A DNA stretch of 19,418 nt from Actinomycetota bacterium (GCA_009705865.1 WLSJ01000016.1:1-19418); one strand, 5' to 3'. Shown: positions 1-7,161, numbered from the stretch's first letter. Translations and numbers: made by a program. The notes: generated by a model from the letters alone, not told the origin.

Positions 1-120
1 ACAACCTTCTTCGCCGGAGCAGCCTTCTTCACAACCTTCTTCGCCGGAGCAGCCTTCTTCACAACCTTCTTCGCCGGAGCAGCCTTCTTCACAACCTTCT
101 TCGCCGGAGCAGCCTTCTTG
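1..120 (-). repeat. 30-bp in-frame tandem repeat coding VVKKAAPAKK
   Basis: Three exact copies of a 30-bp unit lie at 1-30, 31-60 and 61-90. A fourth at 91-120 differs only at base 120, which is synonymous for Val. Bases 121-150 look like a diverged fifth copy. The array continues past the window edge, so total copy number is unknown. The near-perfect identity at DNA level, not just protein level, suggests recent expansion by slippage or unequal recombination. Confidence 0.95.
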
Positions 121-161
121 ACTACCTTCTTAGCGGCGGTGGTCTTTTTCTTCGTTGCCAT
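1..161 (-). CDS. Lys/Ala/Pro-rich protein, N-terminal part only (cut by window edge)
   Basis: The frame opens at ATG 159-161 and runs off the window after 53 residues. It reads MATKKKTTAAKK and then repeats of the ten-residue unit VVKKAAPAKK. This is a histone H1-like, strongly basic, low-complexity segment with no fold of its own. It starts 74 nt after the ileS stop on the same strand. Its only ribosome-site candidate is a purine-rich stretch (AAAGAGAGAG) about 10 nt upstream. In many actinobacteria the gene after ileS is a DksA/TraR C4 zinc-finger protein with a long Lys/Ala-rich N-terminus, so that is my first guess; it is inferred from position, since no zinc finger is visible here. A small histone H1-like nucleoid protein is the alternative. 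An HU protein with a PAKK tail is less likely, because such tails follow the HU fold, whereas here the repeats start almost at the first residue. Confidence 0.8.
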   Translation of the reverse strand, partial: MATKKKTTAAKKVVKKAAPAKKVVKKAAPAKKVVKKAAPAKKVVKKAAPAKKV

Positions 162-235
162 AATGAGCACTCTCTCTTTGCGCCGGACATCTGCCCGAGT
201 TGCCCCGTGAGGCTACGGCCGAAATGGGTGTTTTC

Positions 236-3200
236 TCAACGTGCGAGAACGACAGATACCCCAATAACGGCACCTTCAATATTCACAGCCCGCTCGCCTG
301 ATCCGTCAAAGAGGACTTCGAGAGCCAATGTCTCGCTAGCTATCAGGCCTACGTGAGGCGCGATCTGGCCCTGCAGCTCTGCATCGACTGACAACGTCAC
401 AACGATTCGATCAGAAATATCAAGGTTGGCATCACGGCGAGCCTGCTGGACTGCGCGCACGATATCGCGGGCCGACCCTTCGGCCTCAAGTTCTGCAGTG
501 ACCTCCACGTCGAGCAGCACCACACCAACTCCACCAGGAAGCGGTGCACTAGCCGAACCTGATTCAGTGACCAATTTGAGAGAGTATTCACCTGGCTGCA
601 GAGACTCGCCAGCAACATTGATGACATCACCGTCCTGGGTCCACTCTCCCTTTTTCACAGCCACAATGACTGCCTGAGTGCGCGACCCAAGTCGAGGACC
701 AACAATTGCTGGAACAACCTGCAGTTCATGCGAAGCGATGGAATCAACATCAGTTGTCAAAACAACTTCACGAACATTCACTTCATCACGAACAATGTCG
801 AGGAACCCTTCAAGCGACTGAGCATTTGCAGCTGCAATAGTCAGTGAAGAAAGCGGCAAACGCACCCGACGACCATGAGCTTTGCGCACTGATAAAGCCG
901 ACGAGCACACGTCTCGCACCATATCCATTGATGCAACGAGAGAACTATTGCGCGGCAAGGTTGACGACGATGGCCAATCAGTGAGATGAACGCTTCCGGC
1001 TTCTTCACCATGAAGACCCTGGAATACCTCATCAGTAACAAGCGGTAACAACGGCGCAGCAATGCGAACCACATAGTCAAGAACTGTGTGCAGGGTGTCG
1101 ATTGCATCTTGGTCGCCAGCCCAAAAGCGATCTCGGCTGCGGCGAATGTACCAATTGGTCAATACGTCAAGGAAGGAACGCACTGTTTGGCACGCAGCAA
1201 ACAGATCATATGAATCCATTGATGTTGTAACTGCGTCAATGGATTCGGCAAGTTTCGCGAGTACATACTGATCGAGAACATTCGCTGAGTCTGTACGTAC
1301 GACCCCTGTGACGCCGTCAGCATTTGCATACAGCGCGAGGAAGTAATACGAGTTCCACAAAGGCAATAAGACTTGGCGAACTGTTTCACGCATGCCTTGT
1401 TCTGTGACTGAGAAATCTCCACCGCGCAGAATTGGAGACGACAACAGATACCAACGCATTGCGTCAGCTCCGTGTGAGTCAAACACAGCCATTGGATCTG
1501 GATAGTTGCGCAGACTCTTTGACATCTTGGCGCCATCATCACCAAGAACAATTCCGTGACTGATACAGGACAGAAATGACGGCTTATCGAATAACGCTGT
1601 AGCTAAGACGTGCAATGTATAGAACCATCCGCGTGTTTGACCAATGTATTCAACAATGAAATCGCCGGGATAATGATTGTCGAACCACTCTCTGTTCTCA
1701 AACGGATAGTGGACTTGCGCGAACGGCATTGACCCACTTTCAAACCAGCAATCGAGAACTTCCGGAACCCGTCGCATCATGGACTTGCCAGTGGGGTCAT
1801 CTGGGTTCGGACGAACCAATTCATCAATGTTCGGACGATGGAGATCTGTTACTTCCACGCCAAAATCTCGAGATAAATCAGCGATGCTTCCATAAACGTC
1901 TAGTCGTGGATACGTCGGATCATCGCTCTTCCACACAGGGATTGGCGAACCCCAGAAACGATTTCGACTAATCGCCCAATCGCGAGCATTCGCTATCCAC
2001 TTTCCGAATGAACCATCTTTGATGTGCTCTGGCGACCATGAAATTTGTTCGTTCAGTTCGACCATGCGGTCACGAAATTTAGTTACTTCAACAAACCACG
2101 AAGACACTGCTCTGTAGACAAGTGGCTCTGCACACCGCCAGCAATGTGGATACGAGTGATTGTAGGAATCATGACGAACCACAACGCCCATGCCCTTCAA
2201 CGTACGCACGATGTCTGAGTTGGCCTCAAAGACATGTTGTCCGGCCCATGGCGTTATCTCGGCTGTGTAACAACCGTGTTCATCCATTGGACACAACGTT
2301 GGAATACCTGCAGCGTTGCATTCAATTTGGTCATCTTCACCAAAGCCTGGCGCCATATGCACGACACCAGTTCCGTCTTCAGTTGTTACGAAATCAGCAC
2401 CGAGAACCTGAAATGCGTTCTCTGTCCCCGCAAAGAACGGAAATAGTGGTGCATACCGACGACCCACCAGGTCTGAACCCTTTACTGTGCGCACCAATTC
2501 TGCTCCCTCGAGTTCGTTCTCATACGAACCGAGTCGGGCTTGCGCTATGAAGTACGTATTGCCATCGGGATGAAGTAATTGCGCATAGTCAATGTCAGGA
2601 CCAACTGCAAGGGCCAAGTTTGATGGCAAAGTCCATGGTGTTGTTGTCCACGCGAGAATCTTTTCTCCGGTTTCAAGAGTAAACGCAACTGTCAACGCTG
2701 GATCTTGGCGATCCTTGTACACATCATCCATACGCGTTTCCGTATTTGACAATGGTGTTTCACAACGCCAGCAATAAGCAAGGACCCGGAAACCTTCGTA
2801 AATCAGACCTTTTTCATGCAGGGTCTTAAATGCCCACATGACGCTTTCCATATAAGAGGTATCAAGCGTCTTGTAGTCGTTTTCAAAATCAACCCATCGT
2901 GCTTGACGAGTGACATACCGTTGCCACTCGTCGGTGTAGCGCAGAACACTGGTACGACATGCGTCGTTGAACTTGTCAATTCCGAAAGCGGCAATCGCAG
3001 GATGCCCGGCGATGCCAAGTTCTTTTTCTGCTTCTACTTCTGCAGGAAGACCGTGACAATCCCAACCGAATCTTCGGTCCACGTGGCGACCGCGCATTGT
3101 TTGATATCGAGGAATGGCATCTTTGACGAATCCGGTCAGAAGGTGACCGTAATGAGGCATTCCGTTTGCAAATGGTGGGCCATCATAAAAAATGAATTCG

Positions 3201-3331
3201 TTCTCGCCGTTTTGTCCTACGGGACGAGCTGCAAGACTTTTTGCAAACGTTTGATCGCGCTCCCATCGTGCCAGTACGCCTTCTTCCAAATGAGGAAAAT
3301 TTGGCTGGGGGTCAACCTTCGGATACGTCAC
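236..3331 (-). CDS. ileS: Isoleucyl-tRNA synthetase, long eukaryote-like type
   Basis: This cytoplasmic enzyme charges tRNA-Ile with isoleucine and edits misactivated valine. The product is 1031 aa. The class I signature HYGH is at residues 60-63, within DGPPFANGMPHYGH. The CP1 editing domain shows TTTPWTLPSN (229-238) and TGVVHMAPGFGEDD (321-334). KMSKS is at 602-606, followed by an anticodon-binding domain and a long C-terminal extension. Length and PHYGH resemble eukaryotic cytosolic and type 2 bacterial IleRS (often insensitive to mupirocin) more than the ~930-aa type 1 enzyme; insensitivity here is inferred. The start is GTG at 3329-3331. An in-frame TAG at 3341-3343 allows no longer start, and no Shine-Dalgarno site precedes it, which fits a leaderless message from the hexamer at 3338-3343. 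Only 26 nt separate it from yggT. Confidence 0.98.
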   Translation of the reverse strand: MTYPKVDPQPNFPHLEEGVLARWERDQTFAKSLAARPVGQNGENEFIFYDGPPFANGMPHYGHLLTGFVKDAIPRYQTMRGRHVDRRFGWDCHGLPAEVEAEKELGIAGHPAIAAFGIDKFNDACRTSVLRYTDEWQRYVTRQARWVDFENDYKTLDTSYMESVMWAFKTLHEKGLIYEGFRVLAYCWRCETPLSNTETRMDDVYKDRQDPALTVAFTLETGEKILAWTTTPWTLPSNLALAVGPDIDYAQLLHPDGNTYFIAQARLGSYENELEGAELVRTVKGSDLVGRRYAPLFPFFAGTENAFQVLGADFVTTEDGTGVVHMAPGFGEDDQIECNAAGIPTLCPMDEHGCYTAEITPWAGQHVFEANSDIVRTLKGMGVVVRHDSYNHSYPHCWRCAEPLVYRAVSSWFVEVTKFRDRMVELNEQISWSPEHIKDGSFGKWIANARDWAISRNRFWGSPIPVWKSDDPTYPRLDVYGSIADLSRDFGVEVTDLHRPNIDELVRPNPDDPTGKSMMRRVPEVLDCWFESGSMPFAQVHYPFENREWFDNHYPGDFIVEYIGQTRGWFYTLHVLATALFDKPSFLSCISHGIVLGDDGAKMSKSLRNYPDPMAVFDSHGADAMRWYLLSSPILRGGDFSVTEQGMRETVRQVLLPLWNSYYFLALYANADGVTGVVRTDSANVLDQYVLAKLAESIDAVTTSMDSYDLFAACQTVRSFLDVLTNWYIRRSRDRFWAGDQDAIDTLHTVLDYVVRIAAPLLPLVTDEVFQGLHGEEAGSVHLTDWPSSSTLPRNSSLVASMDMVRDVCSSALSVRKAHGRRVRLPLSSLTIAAANAQSLEGFLDIVRDEVNVREVVLTTDVDSIASHELQVVPAIVGPRLGSRTQAVIVAVKKGEWTQDGDVINVAGESLQPGEYSLKLVTESGSASAPLPGGVGVVLLDVEVTAELEAEGSARDIVRAVQQARRDANLDISDRIVVTLSVDAELQGQIAPHVGLIASETLALEVLFDGSGERAVNIEGAVIGVSVVLAR

Positions 3332-3337
3332 GCAATA

Positions 3338-3343
3338 AGGCTA
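3338..3343 (-). promoter_or_regulatory. Candidate leaderless -10 hexamer of ileS (TAGCCT)
   Basis: On the coding strand TAGCCT ends 6 nt before the GTG of ileS. It fits the TANNNT form of actinobacterial -10 elements, at a distance that puts the transcript start on or next to the start codon. The absence of a Shine-Dalgarno site and the same arrangement before sepF support it. No convincing -35 box is seen; TTGGGT at 3363-3368 is a poor match with a 19-nt spacer. Confidence 0.45.
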
Positions 3344-3347
3344 GGGG

Positions 3348-3362
3348 GCTAAGAGGCTTAGC
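3348..3362. repeat. Perfect 6-bp inverted repeat at the yggT/ileS junction
   Basis: GCTAAG and CTTAGC are separated by 3 nt. The repeat covers the yggT stop codon (3358-3360) and ends 4 bp upstream of the putative ileS -10 hexamer. As DNA it could be an operator in the promoter spacer. As RNA it could be a small hairpin at the 3' end of the yggT coding region. No U-run follows on the coding strand, so it does not look like an intrinsic terminator. Confidence 0.5.
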
Positions 3363-3600
3363 ACCCAAGGATGCGTGCCAGAACCTGTACGCCGATGAGG
3401 ACAACTAAGGGCGTGAAATCAAAAGGCCCCATAGTGGGAAGAACTCGACGAATTGGGGCAAAAACAGGTTCTGTGACCTTGTAGAGAAATTCAACGACCG
3501 GGAGCAATGCGCTACCAGGCGAGATCGGAAAGAAAGTAGAAATTGCGCGCGCTACCACAATCAAGACATAGATATTCGCGACAGCACAAATGATTTGCAC
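3358..3600 (-). CDS. sepG: YggT family membrane protein (SepG-like)
   Basis: An 80-residue membrane protein with two hydrophobic segments, about 3-22 and 60-78, joined by a short loop carrying TEPVFAPIRRVLP (43-55). That two-helix layout and loop motif are typical of the YggT family. In Streptomyces the gene after sepF is called sepG and helps place FtsZ and compact the nucleoid; a division role here is inferred from position. The start is GTG at 3598-3600 with AGGA about 8 nt before it. sepF ends 9 nt upstream in the same reading frame, so the two genes are separated by one TAG codon and three sense codons. The family is small and poorly characterised. Confidence 0.88.
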   Translation of the reverse strand: MQIICAVANIYVLIVVARAISTFFPISPGSALLPVVEFLYKVTEPVFAPIRRVLPTMGPFDFTPLVVLIGVQVLARILGC

Positions 3601-3609
3601 GATGAAGTC

Positions 3610-4140
3610 CTAGTAACGAGGTGAGTCGAAACTCACAGCTGGCTTCAACAAATACACGCCGCTACCAACTTTTTCCATTGTGCCGCTCAATGCGTAACAC
3701 ATGCCACTTGCGAAGTCGATAATTCGTCGCGACATTTCTCGGTCAGCGCCCTCAAGATTCACAATGACGGGAACGCCCTCTTTAAAGTGATCTGCAATTT
3801 CTTGTGCTTGATTAAAATTACGTGGACGAACAGTGACTGTTTCTCCGGCACCAGCGATTGGTCGCACTGTTGGAGTAGAGCGCGCGGTACCAACAGGTCG
3901 CACTTGCAAGCCAGAATCATCTGGACGACGTGCTGCACCAGTGTCATCGATGCGAGCTGGTCGGGACGGGCGTTGTGTCTCTGATGAATACTCTGGTTCG
4001 AATCCGGCACGACGATTGTTGTCTGGAGCTGCACGACCTGGACGCTGTGGTCGCTCGTACTCCATTGACATGTCGTAGTCGTCGTAGGCGTCTTCGCCAC
4101 TCAGACCTAAGTAATCCATTGCACGGCGGAAAAATGACAT
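3610..4140 (-). CDS. sepF: SepF, FtsZ membrane anchor
   Basis: SepF (176 aa) links FtsZ filaments to the membrane, and is the main anchor in bacteria without FtsA, as here. Residues 1-12 (MSFFRRAMDYLG) can form the membrane-binding amphipathic helix. Residues 15-95 are a Pro/Arg/Asp-rich flexible linker. The SepF core spans about 98-168, with the characteristic VRPRNFNQAQEIADHF and the stretch from VIVNLEGADREMSRRIIDF to GVYLLKP. Its likely partner is the FtsZ C-terminal peptide encoded two genes upstream. The ATG at 4138-4140 is preceded by no Shine-Dalgarno site but by TAGCCT, 6 nt away. This suggests leaderless transcription separate from yggS, 47 nt upstream. Confidence 0.95.
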   Translation of the reverse strand: MSFFRRAMDYLGLSGEDAYDDYDMSMEYERPQRPGRAAPDNNRRAGFEPEYSSETQRPSRPARIDDTGAARRPDDSGLQVRPVGTARSTPTVRPIAGAGETVTVRPRNFNQAQEIADHFKEGVPVIVNLEGADREMSRRIIDFASGMCYALSGTMEKVGSGVYLLKPAVSFDSPRY

Positions 4141-4146
4141 ATTCGT

Positions 4147-4152
4147 AGGCTA
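4147..4152 (-). promoter_or_regulatory. Candidate leaderless -10 hexamer of sepF (TAGCCT)
   Basis: On the coding strand TAGCCT is followed by exactly 6 nt (ACGAAT) and then the sepF ATG. It matches TANNNT and is identical in sequence and spacing to the hexamer before ileS. No ribosome-binding site lies between it and the ATG. No clear -35 element is seen. Confidence 0.45.
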
Positions 4153-4153
4153 A

Positions 4154-4191
4154 TGCACTTCGATTAGCAGATGTGGGACATGCACTATTAG
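4154..4191. repeat. Imperfect direct repeat in the yggS-sepF spacer
   Basis: TGCACT then ATTAG occurs at 4154-4167, with three extra bases between the halves, and again at 4181-4191 without them. The copies are 27 bp apart and lie just upstream of the putative sepF -10 element. Between them is a short palindrome, ATGT-GGG-ACAT (4171-4181). They could be operator half-sites, but the repeats are short and chance is possible. Confidence 0.35.
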
Positions 4192-4838
4192 TTCATTATC
4201 GGGCGGGAACCAAACAAGGCACTACCCACCCGGACCATTGTGGATCCACAGGCAACTGCGATTGCAAAATCTGCCGACATACCCATTGAGCACACCGCCA
4301 GGGCCTGTTGATTCACCAATTCACGCAGTAATCGAAAGGACTTTTCGCATTCCGCCTGAGAACCATCAGTAGGTCCGATTGTCATGAGACCAGCGACATG
4401 GAGACCGGCCTTTTCAGCTCGTTGTCTCATACTGTCGATTTCCGACAGATCTATCCCGCCCTTCGAGCGCTCCCCCGTTGTATCTACTTGAATCAAGATT
4501 GAGGCGCCAATAGCTCGGCGAGACAATTCATCAATAACTGATTCTCGGTCCACTGACTGCCATAACGCCACATCGCTGGCAAGAAGTCGAACCTTGTTTG
4601 ACTGCAGGGTTCCGATGAAATGAACATCGATAGGTGGCAAGCCCTGTGCAACTTTCGTCACCAGTTCTTGTGCATAGTTTTCGCCGACAGCGTCACAACC
4701 AGCAAGAGCAGCAGCCCGGATTGCATCAACGCCGAATGACTTAGTAACAGCAACGAGAGACACGCCAGACCCACCTGCAGACGTTATGTCGGCGCGAATT
4801 TGAGCTACGCGATCAGCCACCTCATTGGTGTCGATCAT
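4188..4838 (-). CDS. yggS: YggS/YlmE family PLP-binding protein
   Basis: A 216-residue member of the YggS/PROSC family, a single TIM-barrel domain that binds pyridoxal phosphate and keeps the PLP pool and amino acid balance steady. It has no known racemase activity. The PLP lysine is K33 in LVAVTKSF. GENYAQE (52-58), HFIGTLQSNK (73-82) and the C-terminal SMGMSADFAIAVACGSTMVRVGSALFG, which binds the phosphate, are clear. It starts at ATG 4836-4838, 10 nt after the ftsZ stop, with no obvious ribosome site, so it may depend on reinitiation. Its place between ftsZ and sepF is conserved in Gram-positive bacteria (ylmE). ylmD, which often precedes it, is missing. Confidence 0.95.
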   Translation of the reverse strand: MIDTNEVADRVAQIRADITSAGGSGVSLVAVTKSFGVDAIRAAALAGCDAVGENYAQELVTKVAQGLPPIDVHFIGTLQSNKVRLLASDVALWQSVDRESVIDELSRRAIGASILIQVDTTGERSKGGIDLSEIDSMRQRAEKAGLHVAGLMTIGPTDGSQAECEKSFRLLRELVNQQALAVCSMGMSADFAIAVACGSTMVRVGSALFGSRPIMN

Positions 4839-4848
4839 GTTGAGTTTG

Positions 4849-5952
4849 CTACTTCAAGAAAGAAGGAACGTCGAAATCGTCATCGTCATCAGACAACGGA
4901 TCTGAGTCAGAGAAAATATCTCGAACATTGCTTGTCGAAGGACGTGCATCAGATTGACGTGATGCTGAACGAGTTCCGACAGATGAACCACCAGAACTTG
5001 CATCCCAGCGTTCGAAACCTGCGGCTATGACGGTGACCTTGATTTCGTCACCCATTTCGTCGTCAATGACAGTACCGAAAATGATGTTGGCATCTTGATG
5101 AGCGACCCCATGGACCACTTCGGCAGCAGCGTTTACTTCGAACAAGCCCATGCTGGATGGGCCAGTGATGTTCAACAAAATTCCGCGTGCACCATCGATT
5201 GCAGCTTCGAGCATCGGGCTCGAAATGGCATCTTTTGCTGCCACAACTGCACGATTATCGCCACTTGCAATACCGATGCCCATCAATGCTGAACCAGCAC
5301 TGGTGAGAATCATCTTGACGTCAGCAAAGTCAGTGTTGATAAGACCTGGCGTTGTAATGAGATTGGTAATACCGGCTACGCCTTGCAACAAAATCTCGTC
5401 AGCCATTTTAAAGGCGTTGACCAAAGAGGTCTTATCGTTCGCAACAGTGAGAAGTCTGTCGTTTGGAATAACGATCAGAGTGTCTACTTTTTCTTTCAAA
5501 CGCTGAATACCGTTGTCGGCTTGTACGGCACGACGTCGACCTTCAAATTGGAACGGACGTGTAACAACACCAATGGTGAGAGCTCCGAGTGACTTAGCAA
5601 TCTCTGCGATAACAGGAGCCGCACCAGTTCCGGTACCGCCTCCTTCGCCTGCAGTAATGAAGACCATGTCAGAGCCATTAATGAGCTCTTCGATTTCTTC
5701 GCGATGAGCTTCAGCAGCTGCACGACCAACGTCAGGATCTGAACCTGCTCCGAGTCCACGCGTGAGATCGCGACCAATATCGAGTTTTACATCGGCATCG
5801 CTCATGAGAAGCGCTTGCGCATCTGTGTTAATTGCGACAAATTCAACACCGCGAAGACCAGCATCGATCATGCGGTTGACAGCGTTCACGCCGCCTCCGC
5901 CAATGCCAATCACCTTTATAACGGCGAGATAATTCTGTGGTGCACCGGCCAT
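4849..5952 (-). CDS. ftsZ: Cell division GTPase FtsZ
   Basis: The tubulin homologue that forms the Z-ring at mid-cell; 367 aa. The GTP-binding fold shows IGIGGGGVNAVNRM (15-28), the tubulin signature GGGTGTG (104-110) and the base-binding NDRLL (164-168). The catalytic T7 loop NTDFADVK is at 206-213, so the full GTPase site, formed between subunits, is intact. Residues 315-354 are a Ser/Arg/Asp-rich linker. The final DDDDDFDVPSFLK (355-367) is the conserved C-terminal peptide that would bind SepF. The ATG is at 5950-5952, with GGAGGT (5962-5967) 9 nt upstream, the strongest ribosome site in the window. This fits the need for much more FtsZ than its neighbours. It ends 10 nt before yggS. Confidence 0.99.
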   Translation of the reverse strand: MAGAPQNYLAVIKVIGIGGGGVNAVNRMIDAGLRGVEFVAINTDAQALLMSDADVKLDIGRDLTRGLGAGSDPDVGRAAAEAHREEIEELINGSDMVFITAGEGGGTGTGAAPVIAEIAKSLGALTIGVVTRPFQFEGRRRAVQADNGIQRLKEKVDTLIVIPNDRLLTVANDKTSLVNAFKMADEILLQGVAGITNLITTPGLINTDFADVKMILTSAGSALMGIGIASGDNRAVVAAKDAISSPMLEAAIDGARGILLNITGPSSMGLFEVNAAAEVVHGVAHQDANIIFGTVIDDEMGDEIKVTVIAAGFERWDASSGGSSVGTRSASRQSDARPSTSNVRDIFSDSDPLSDDDDDFDVPSFLK

Positions 5953-6051
5953 TGACCATTTACCTCCAGTAAGGAGTCCGTGAGGACTGATTTCTTTAAG
6001 TTTCCCACATCAGGACCGATTTATGTGGCAATTGATAAGTCCGAATGGTTC
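5953..6051 (-). promoter_or_regulatory. ftsQ-ftsZ spacer with ftsZ leader and strong ribosome site
   Basis: This 99-nt spacer is the longest gap inside the cluster. On the coding strand it has GGAGGT at 5962-5967 for ftsZ. Just upstream is a small hairpin (AGTCC-TCAC-GGACT, 5975-5988), and further up an inverted repeat, CCACAT and ATGTGG, with 12 nt between the arms (6005-6028). A separate ftsZ promoter is likely, given its place and the known extra ftsZ promoters of actinobacteria. I cannot assign -10 and -35 boxes with confidence. Confidence 0.55.
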
Positions 6052-7161
6052 TTATCGCACCTGAACGGTCGGCTCACCAGTCGAAACATCAATAATTGCC
6101 AATGTGGAAGGGTTCTGACGCCGAAGAAGGACGACCACCGCCACCAACTTGTTCTGGAGGTCATTTGGTGGTCCGAAGCGCACAAGGGTTCCCCCAGCGA
6201 GGGTCATTGCCAATTCGCCACCACCGCTCACCTCGAGAGATTTCACCAAAGGACGCAGTTCATCGGGCAAAGCAAGAACGAGCTGGGCTGCGGCTCGATA
6301 CACATCATCTGCAACTGCACCGGCTTCCAGAGTTGGCCCAACACCCCCTACCCGCAAATACTTTGTGGGCCACCCTGCCAGAACAGCGATAACACGTCCG
6401 CGAGCGTCAATGATTCGGGCTTTTTGATCACTTCCGACGTACCAGATGACCGGAACACGTTCAGCAATTTCCACGAGGGCTTTTCCGGGAAAGCGAGTCG
6501 TGATTCGAACGTCTGATACCCAAGGATCAGACAAAAGTAATTCTCGGGCCTTTCGAGTGTTCACAGTAAACACTGATGCCCCTTTCAGAGTCTTTTGAAC
6601 GGCCGTGATTGCATCTGGCGAGGTGTAAACATTTCCCTCCAATGTCACTGACCTGATCGCAAAAATTGGTGACGCAAGTAGTGCAATCACAATGGCCACT
6701 AATCCAATGACCGCGCCCGCGAGTTTCAGCCACTTGACTTTCTTTAAGCGCTCTCGCCGTCGTGACCGTCGTTGTCGGTCTTCGAAAGAATTGTCAGGCC
6801 TGTCATCGTCAACGATGACAACACTGTCTAATTGGTCATCTATAACGATCAAGGTCCCCGCGTCGTCGGCCATGCCATTGAGCAATGGGTCAATGGCATG
6901 AGCCCCTGCAAAAACCTGTACTACCGCATCATCTCCATCAACTATTTCGATGACATCGAGAGACACATCGGACGGAGTGACGTCGCTAGGCATCTCTTCA
7001 GTTAGCTCCAAACGATCAGTGTCAGTTGCCTCATCGGCAATTTCAACTGTTTCGCGATTGCCAAAAAGTCCTGACAACTCCTTTAGGACATGGTCAGAAA
7101 CTTCGGTAACAGAAATCTCCTCTGCGCGATTGTTCGCTACGGGATCCTTTTCCTCGGTCAT
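6052..7161 (-). CDS. ftsQ: Cell division protein FtsQ with long acidic N-terminal tail
   Basis: A single-pass membrane protein (369 aa) that joins FtsL and FtsB-like partners and helps recruit and activate the FtsW-FtsI synthase. Residues 1-128 form an acidic cytoplasmic tail (36 Asp/Glu against 6 Lys/Arg) with runs such as VIVDDD. A basic stop (RRSRRRERLKKVK, 131-143) precedes the membrane helix at about 145-165. The POTRA domain follows (about 166-236: IRSVTLEGNVY to RFPGKALVEIAERVP), then the FtsQ beta domain. The start is the ATG at 7159-7161 overlapping the murB stop as ATGA. The frame is open up to 7275, but that stretch is inside murB and adds an unlikely sequence. The tail is much longer than the ~25 residues of E. 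coli FtsQ. Confidence 0.93.
   Translation of the reverse strand: MTEEKDPVANNRAEEISVTEVSDHVLKELSGLFGNRETVEIADEATDTDRLELTEEMPSDVTPSDVSLDVIEIVDGDDAVVQVFAGAHAIDPLLNGMADDAGTLIVIDDQLDSVVIVDDDRPDNSFEDRQRRSRRRERLKKVKWLKLAGAVIGLVAIVIALLASPIFAIRSVTLEGNVYTSPDAITAVQKTLKGASVFTVNTRKARELLLSDPWVSDVRITTRFPGKALVEIAERVPVIWYVGSDQKARIIDARGRVIAVLAGWPTKYLRVGGVGPTLEAGAVADDVYRAAAQLVLALPDELRPLVKSLEVSGGGELAMTLAGGTLVRFGPPNDLQNKLVAVVVLLRRQNPSTLAIIDVSTGEPTVQVR

Noticed and set aside
1..120. CRISPR-like 30-bp repeats
   Set aside because: The copies are contiguous with no spacers and lie in frame in a coding region.
162..235. Terminator after ileS
   Set aside because: Only a weak 4-bp GC hairpin and no U-run on the coding strand; the downstream gene may be co-transcribed.
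2816..3352. 178-codon plus-strand ORF opposite ileS
   Set aside because: No ribosome site or family resemblance, and it mirrors the ileS codons; an antisense shadow.
5980..6516. 178-codon plus-strand ORF opposite ftsQ
   Set aside because: Compositionally random and antisense to a clear gene; a shadow.
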